A stretch of DNA of 64,000 nucleotides, taken from Micromonospora profundi. GTDB lineage: Bacteria > Actinomycetota > Actinomycetes > Mycobacteriales > Micromonosporaceae. Below the pieces are notes generated by a model. The model saw only the letters and a list, made by a program, of their open reading frames with translations. It made no database searches and was not told where the DNA came from. A program made the position numbers and the translations under genes. Shown here one piece after another: positions 61,319-64,000 of this stretch (the first letter of the stretch is position 1; the number at the start of each line of letters is the position of its first letter). The DNA lies in assembly GCF_011927785.1 (NCBI RefSeq), contig NZ_JAATJK010000001.1, forward strand, positions 6,264,501 through 6,328,500, in the 5' to 3' direction.

Positions 61319-63282
61319 CGGGCCTCTGAACGCACCCGCGGTCCGGTGCGGTCCGGCGCACGTTCGGTGGAGCCTGGGCGGTAGACCACGAACGACGGAT
61401 TCTCGGCCGGCACGTCCGGCTCGGTCCAGGTCGCCGGCTGCCGCCGTCGAGGCTGAGGCGGAACCGGTCGACGCTTGCCGCCCGTCCCCGTTGTCGGCGT
61501 CTCGTCAGTGCGTTCCTGACCATCGGGCCGTGCGCCGCCAGCGCGTTGACCCTCGAGCGGGGCAGCCGAGGTCGGCACCGGATCTTCCCTGCGCGCCTCC
61601 GGGCGCAGTCGGGTCTGCTCCGCGACCGGCGACCGGCGTCCACCCACCGGCTCCGAAGTACCCCCGGGCTCCGCGATGTCGAGCCGAGCCGCGACACGCA
61701 TGTCCCGGAAGAACCGGCGGTGCCAGGAGCCGGCCGAGCTGACCGCCTCGCTGCTGTCCTTGCCGCCCAGCTGGGTGATCCGTCGGTACGGCCGCAGCAG
61801 CAACCAACCGACCACTCCGCAGAGCCAGACCAGGACCACCTGGAGCCAGCCGGGCAGGGTGGGCGTACTCATGATCAGGTCGACCGCGAACAGGTAGATG
61901 GCCGCCCCGGTGCCGAAGATGGCGATGTTGAAGACAGCGGCGACCACGGCGTTCGCCAGCCGTCGAAGGCCGGCGCTGGCTGGTCGGAGCAGCCCGACGG
62001 TGCCCAGGATGGGTGCCGCGATCACCGCCCACCGGAAGATCAGGAAGCCCAGCAACACCAGCACCGACGCGGTGAGATCGAACATCGCGAAGAGTAAGGC
62101 CGCGAGCACCGCGATGAAGCCAGCGCCGATACGATCCATGTCGCGTGTGCCAACGAGAAATTCGTAAGCTTCCGGGTCTTCAGTCTTAATCTGTTCCGCG
62201 ACCGTCATCCACTGTTTTTGCTTGGACTTGATTACTACATCACGGGTGGCCGGGTTGGAACGGATGGATTCCGCCTCGCCCCAGCTGAGAGACTTGGCGT
62301 CGTAGAGTGCCCGCCCGTACTTCTTGGCGGTTTCGCTATCCGCCGAGCCGAGCAGACCACGCAGCCAGTTGCGGTAGAGCATTGACTCGGTCGCGGTGTC
62401 GCTGGCCCGAACGGCTGGTGGCCGCTTGTCGACACACGCATCCGGGTTGGGCAGCACGCACCAATCTGCCGGGATGTCCCTAGATGCCGGTCCTACGGCG
62501 TCGTGCACGACGCCGAGTGAGGTGATCAAGGTACTGTCCGCGATGTTCGCCGACTTGACAGGCCAAGCGGCGAGCGCGGTGACAGCCACCATCACCAGTA
62601 ACGCCCAGCCGGCCGTCGTCATCGCATTGCTCATGTCCGACTGGCGGGAGCGCCAGAGCAGGTAGAGGCCGACGACGCAGAGCGTAATGATCCCGAAAAC
62701 GCTGAACACCTTCTGGTAGACAGCCTTGGTGGCCTTCTCGACCAATGGGTCGGCCCAGTTCCACATCGAGCCTGGATCCCAGGCCCGCTCCCGCAACGCA
62801 TTCGAGGCGCCCACGATCGCCGTGGCCATCATGAGTTCGCCGTTTGCGACTGTGGTTGTGAACTTGTAGTCCGGGTGGAGAACGGTGGAGGCGCAACCGC
62901 CCTCCACGTCATATGTGTTGAAGCTGTATCCGCCGAAGCCGTATTCGCTATAGATGCCATTCGGCCCAGGCAATTTGGAGGACTCCGGACGAGAGGCGAA
63001 CCAGCCTGCTAGGCCCGAATCCGGGGCGGACGGCACGGGTGGCTTCCGGCAGGCAATCTCGGCATCCGCGACCGCCTGGAGCTTTGCGACACAGGCCCGG
63101 AAGTCGGCCTGCCACTCCGGGGTCGTACACAGGTCGGCGCGAGCCTGGGCGACGGGCTGGGTGGCAGCGGGCGGTGCGGCGGCGGCAGCCTCCGCGCCGA
63201 TCAGCGGCCAGGAGAGGCTGGCCCCGGCCAGTACGCCGAGGGCGAGCAGGAACGACGCGATCCGTGCCCAGGCCCTCGCCAT
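61315..63282 (-). CDS. TrbL/VirB6-like conjugal transfer membrane protein
   Basis: A 655-residue secreted/membrane protein. A signal peptide (MARAWARIASFLLALGVLAG...) precedes a Cys-containing outside domain (DLCTTPEWQADFRACVAKLQ; further Cys residues pair up). Six or so helices follow from about residue 195 to 500, in the TrbL arrangement. The C-terminal 150 residues are Pro/Arg-rich and cytosolic-looking. It would form the inner-membrane channel of a type IV secretion-like machine. The DNA around 62130-62260 and 62840-62960 is less GC-rich. It starts 1 bp after the upstream ATPase gene. Confidence 0.82.
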   Translation of the reverse strand: MARAWARIASFLLALGVLAGASLSWPLIGAEAAAAAPPAATQPVAQARADLCTTPEWQADFRACVAKLQAVADAEIACRKPPVPSAPDSGLAGWFASRPESSKLPGPNGIYSEYGFGGYSFNTYDVEGGCASTVLHPDYKFTTTVANGELMMATAIVGASNALRERAWDPGSMWNWADPLVEKATKAVYQKVFSVFGIITLCVVGLYLLWRSRQSDMSNAMTTAGWALLVMVAVTALAAWPVKSANIADSTLITSLGVVHDAVGPASRDIPADWCVLPNPDACVDKRPPAVRASDTATESMLYRNWLRGLLGSADSETAKKYGRALYDAKSLSWGEAESIRSNPATRDVVIKSKQKQWMTVAEQIKTEDPEAYEFLVGTRDMDRIGAGFIAVLAALLFAMFDLTASVLVLLGFLIFRWAVIAAPILGTVGLLRPASAGLRRLANAVVAAVFNIAIFGTGAAIYLFAVDLIMSTPTLPGWLQVVLVWLCGVVGWLLLRPYRRITQLGGKDSSEAVSSAGSWHRRFFRDMRVAARLDIAEPGGTSEPVGGRRSPVAEQTRLRPEARREDPVPTSAAPLEGQRAGGARPDGQERTDETPTTGTGGKRRPVPPQPRRRQPATWTEPDVPAENPSFVVYRPGSTERAPDRTGPRVRSEAR

Positions 63283-63283
63283 G

Positions 63284-64000
63284 TCACGCCTCCAGATCCG
63301 GCAGGGGGATGCTCGGGAGCACTCCGGCCGCCGCGGCGATCGCGGCGGGCGTCGTGTCGAGGTGTTCCAGCAGGCCGTCGACGTACGAGACGTCGACCCG
63401 GACCTTCTGCACGCGTCCGTCGACGTCGCGCATCACGAACTCACGGAAGCCGAGCCGGCTGGCCGAGTTCGTGTCGGCGGCGGAGAGCGAGGCGAGTGTG
63501 GCTTCGTACCCGTCGTTGACCGGCACCCGCAGCAGCCTCAGCGCCTCGGAGGCGATCTCGGCGTCCTCGGCGATCCGGCCGACGAAGACGGTGGAGACGA
63601 GGTTCTGCACGTCGAGACCGAGGATGTCGCGGGGGTTCTGCGAGGCCACGAGCGCCGCGAGGTTCCACTTGCGGGAGTCGCGGGCGAGCCGGACGAGGAA
63701 TGACCGGCCGGAGCGCCAGCCCTCCATGAAGTGCGCCTCGTCGAGACCGACGAGTTTGCGCGACGACATCGACCCGCCGTAGCAGCGGCGGACGGCGAGC
63801 CGGTGCGCGGTGTGCAGCATCGGCAGGGCGAGTGCCTCCTCCGCCGACCAGTACTCGCGTTCGATCTTGAGGTCGGGCAGCCGCAGCCCGGCCATGGTGA
63901 TGACAGTGAGCGCCGCGTCGGCACCGAGCAGGCCCTCCGGCGGCCTGCCGAAGAAGAGCATGGCCAGCGGCATCTCGGCGGTGTCCAGCAGGAGGTTGGC
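63284..64000 (-). CDS. VirB4/TraC-like secretion ATPase, C-terminal part (partial)
   Basis: The frame is open to the window edge, giving the last 238 residues of a larger ATPase. KLVGLDEAHFMEG is the Walker B (DEAH-type), and LVASQNPRDILGLDVQNLV the sensor motif typical of VirB4/TraC-type conjugation ATPases. LRVPVNDGYEATLASLSAAD and GFREFVMRDVDGRVQKVRVD follow. Walker A lies outside the window. First visible gene of the operon, 1 bp from the TrbL-like gene. Confidence 0.85.
   Translation of the reverse strand, partial: ANLLLDTAEMPLAMLFFGRPPEGLLGADAALTVITMAGLRLPDLKIEREYWSAEEALALPMLHTAHRLAVRRCYGGSMSSRKLVGLDEAHFMEGWRSGRSFLVRLARDSRKWNLAALVASQNPRDILGLDVQNLVSTVFVGRIAEDAEIASEALRLLRVPVNDGYEATLASLSAADTNSASRLGFREFVMRDVDGRVQKVRVDVSYVDGLLEHLDTTPAAIAAAAGVLPSIPLPDLEA

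Overview
The window is GC-rich chromosomal DNA of an actinomycete, most likely a member of the Micromonosporaceae (Micromonospora/Salinispora type). The evidence is a WhiB-family regulator, a PonA2-type penicillin-binding protein with a PASTA domain, type VII secretion genes, heavy GTG start usage, and two gene blocks that (from memory of the Mycobacterium tuberculosis map) keep the order Rv3683-Rv3671c and Rv3628-Rv3609c. The family-level call is inference; no marker gene such as 16S rRNA is present.

Left part (1-14.9 kb): the end of an unknown gene, a methyltransferase and a large LuxR-type ATPase regulator, then a tRNA-Pro(CGG) with its terminator. Next comes the conserved envelope/redox block: metallophosphoesterase, GatB/YqeY protein, ponA2-type PBP, whiB4-type regulator, two ArsA/Get3-like ATPases, a Pro-rich membrane protein, a Cys-containing orphan protein, a DUF4177 protein, a RidA protein and an MBL hydrolase.

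Accessory block (14.9-30.9 kb): it lies between the MBL gene and crp, which are neighbours in M. tuberculosis. It holds a 1,207-residue class III cyclase/ATPase/TPR protein coupled to the MBL gene, two small membrane proteins, a Ser/Thr kinase, and a tightly coupled seven-gene operon (TetR, TIGR03084, AtuA/DUF1446, acyl-CoA dehydrogenase, carboxyltransferase, biotin carboxylase, acyl-CoA dehydrogenase) resembling the M. tuberculosis accA2/accD2 region. It ends in a repeat-dense 557-bp gene-free stretch.

Conserved block resumed (30.9-37.1 kb): crp, a CbiZ-like amidohydrolase, a CapA-like lipoprotein, nth, a TlpA-like thioredoxin lipoprotein, a CoA-type NUDIX hydrolase and a MarP-type membrane serine protease; nth-tlpA-nudix are joined by GTGA overlaps. 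A PAP2 phosphatase follows.

38-45 kb holds part of an ESX/type VII secretion locus (mycosin, EccC, EccD) without visible EccB, EccE or WXG100 genes. 44.9-54.9 kb is the second conserved block: ppa, dacB, zinc protease, tilS, hpt, ftsH, folE, with a GlxA-type regulator and a 45-aa membrane peptide inserted between tilS and hpt. 54.9-58.2 kb holds an FtsK/EccC-like ATPase with a degenerate P-loop and a coiled-coil membrane partner. From 59 kb to the right edge is a type IV secretion-like operon (VirB4-like ATPase, TrbL/VirB6-like protein, TcpC-like protein, lytic transglycosylase/M23 protein, hypothetical), cut by the window end.
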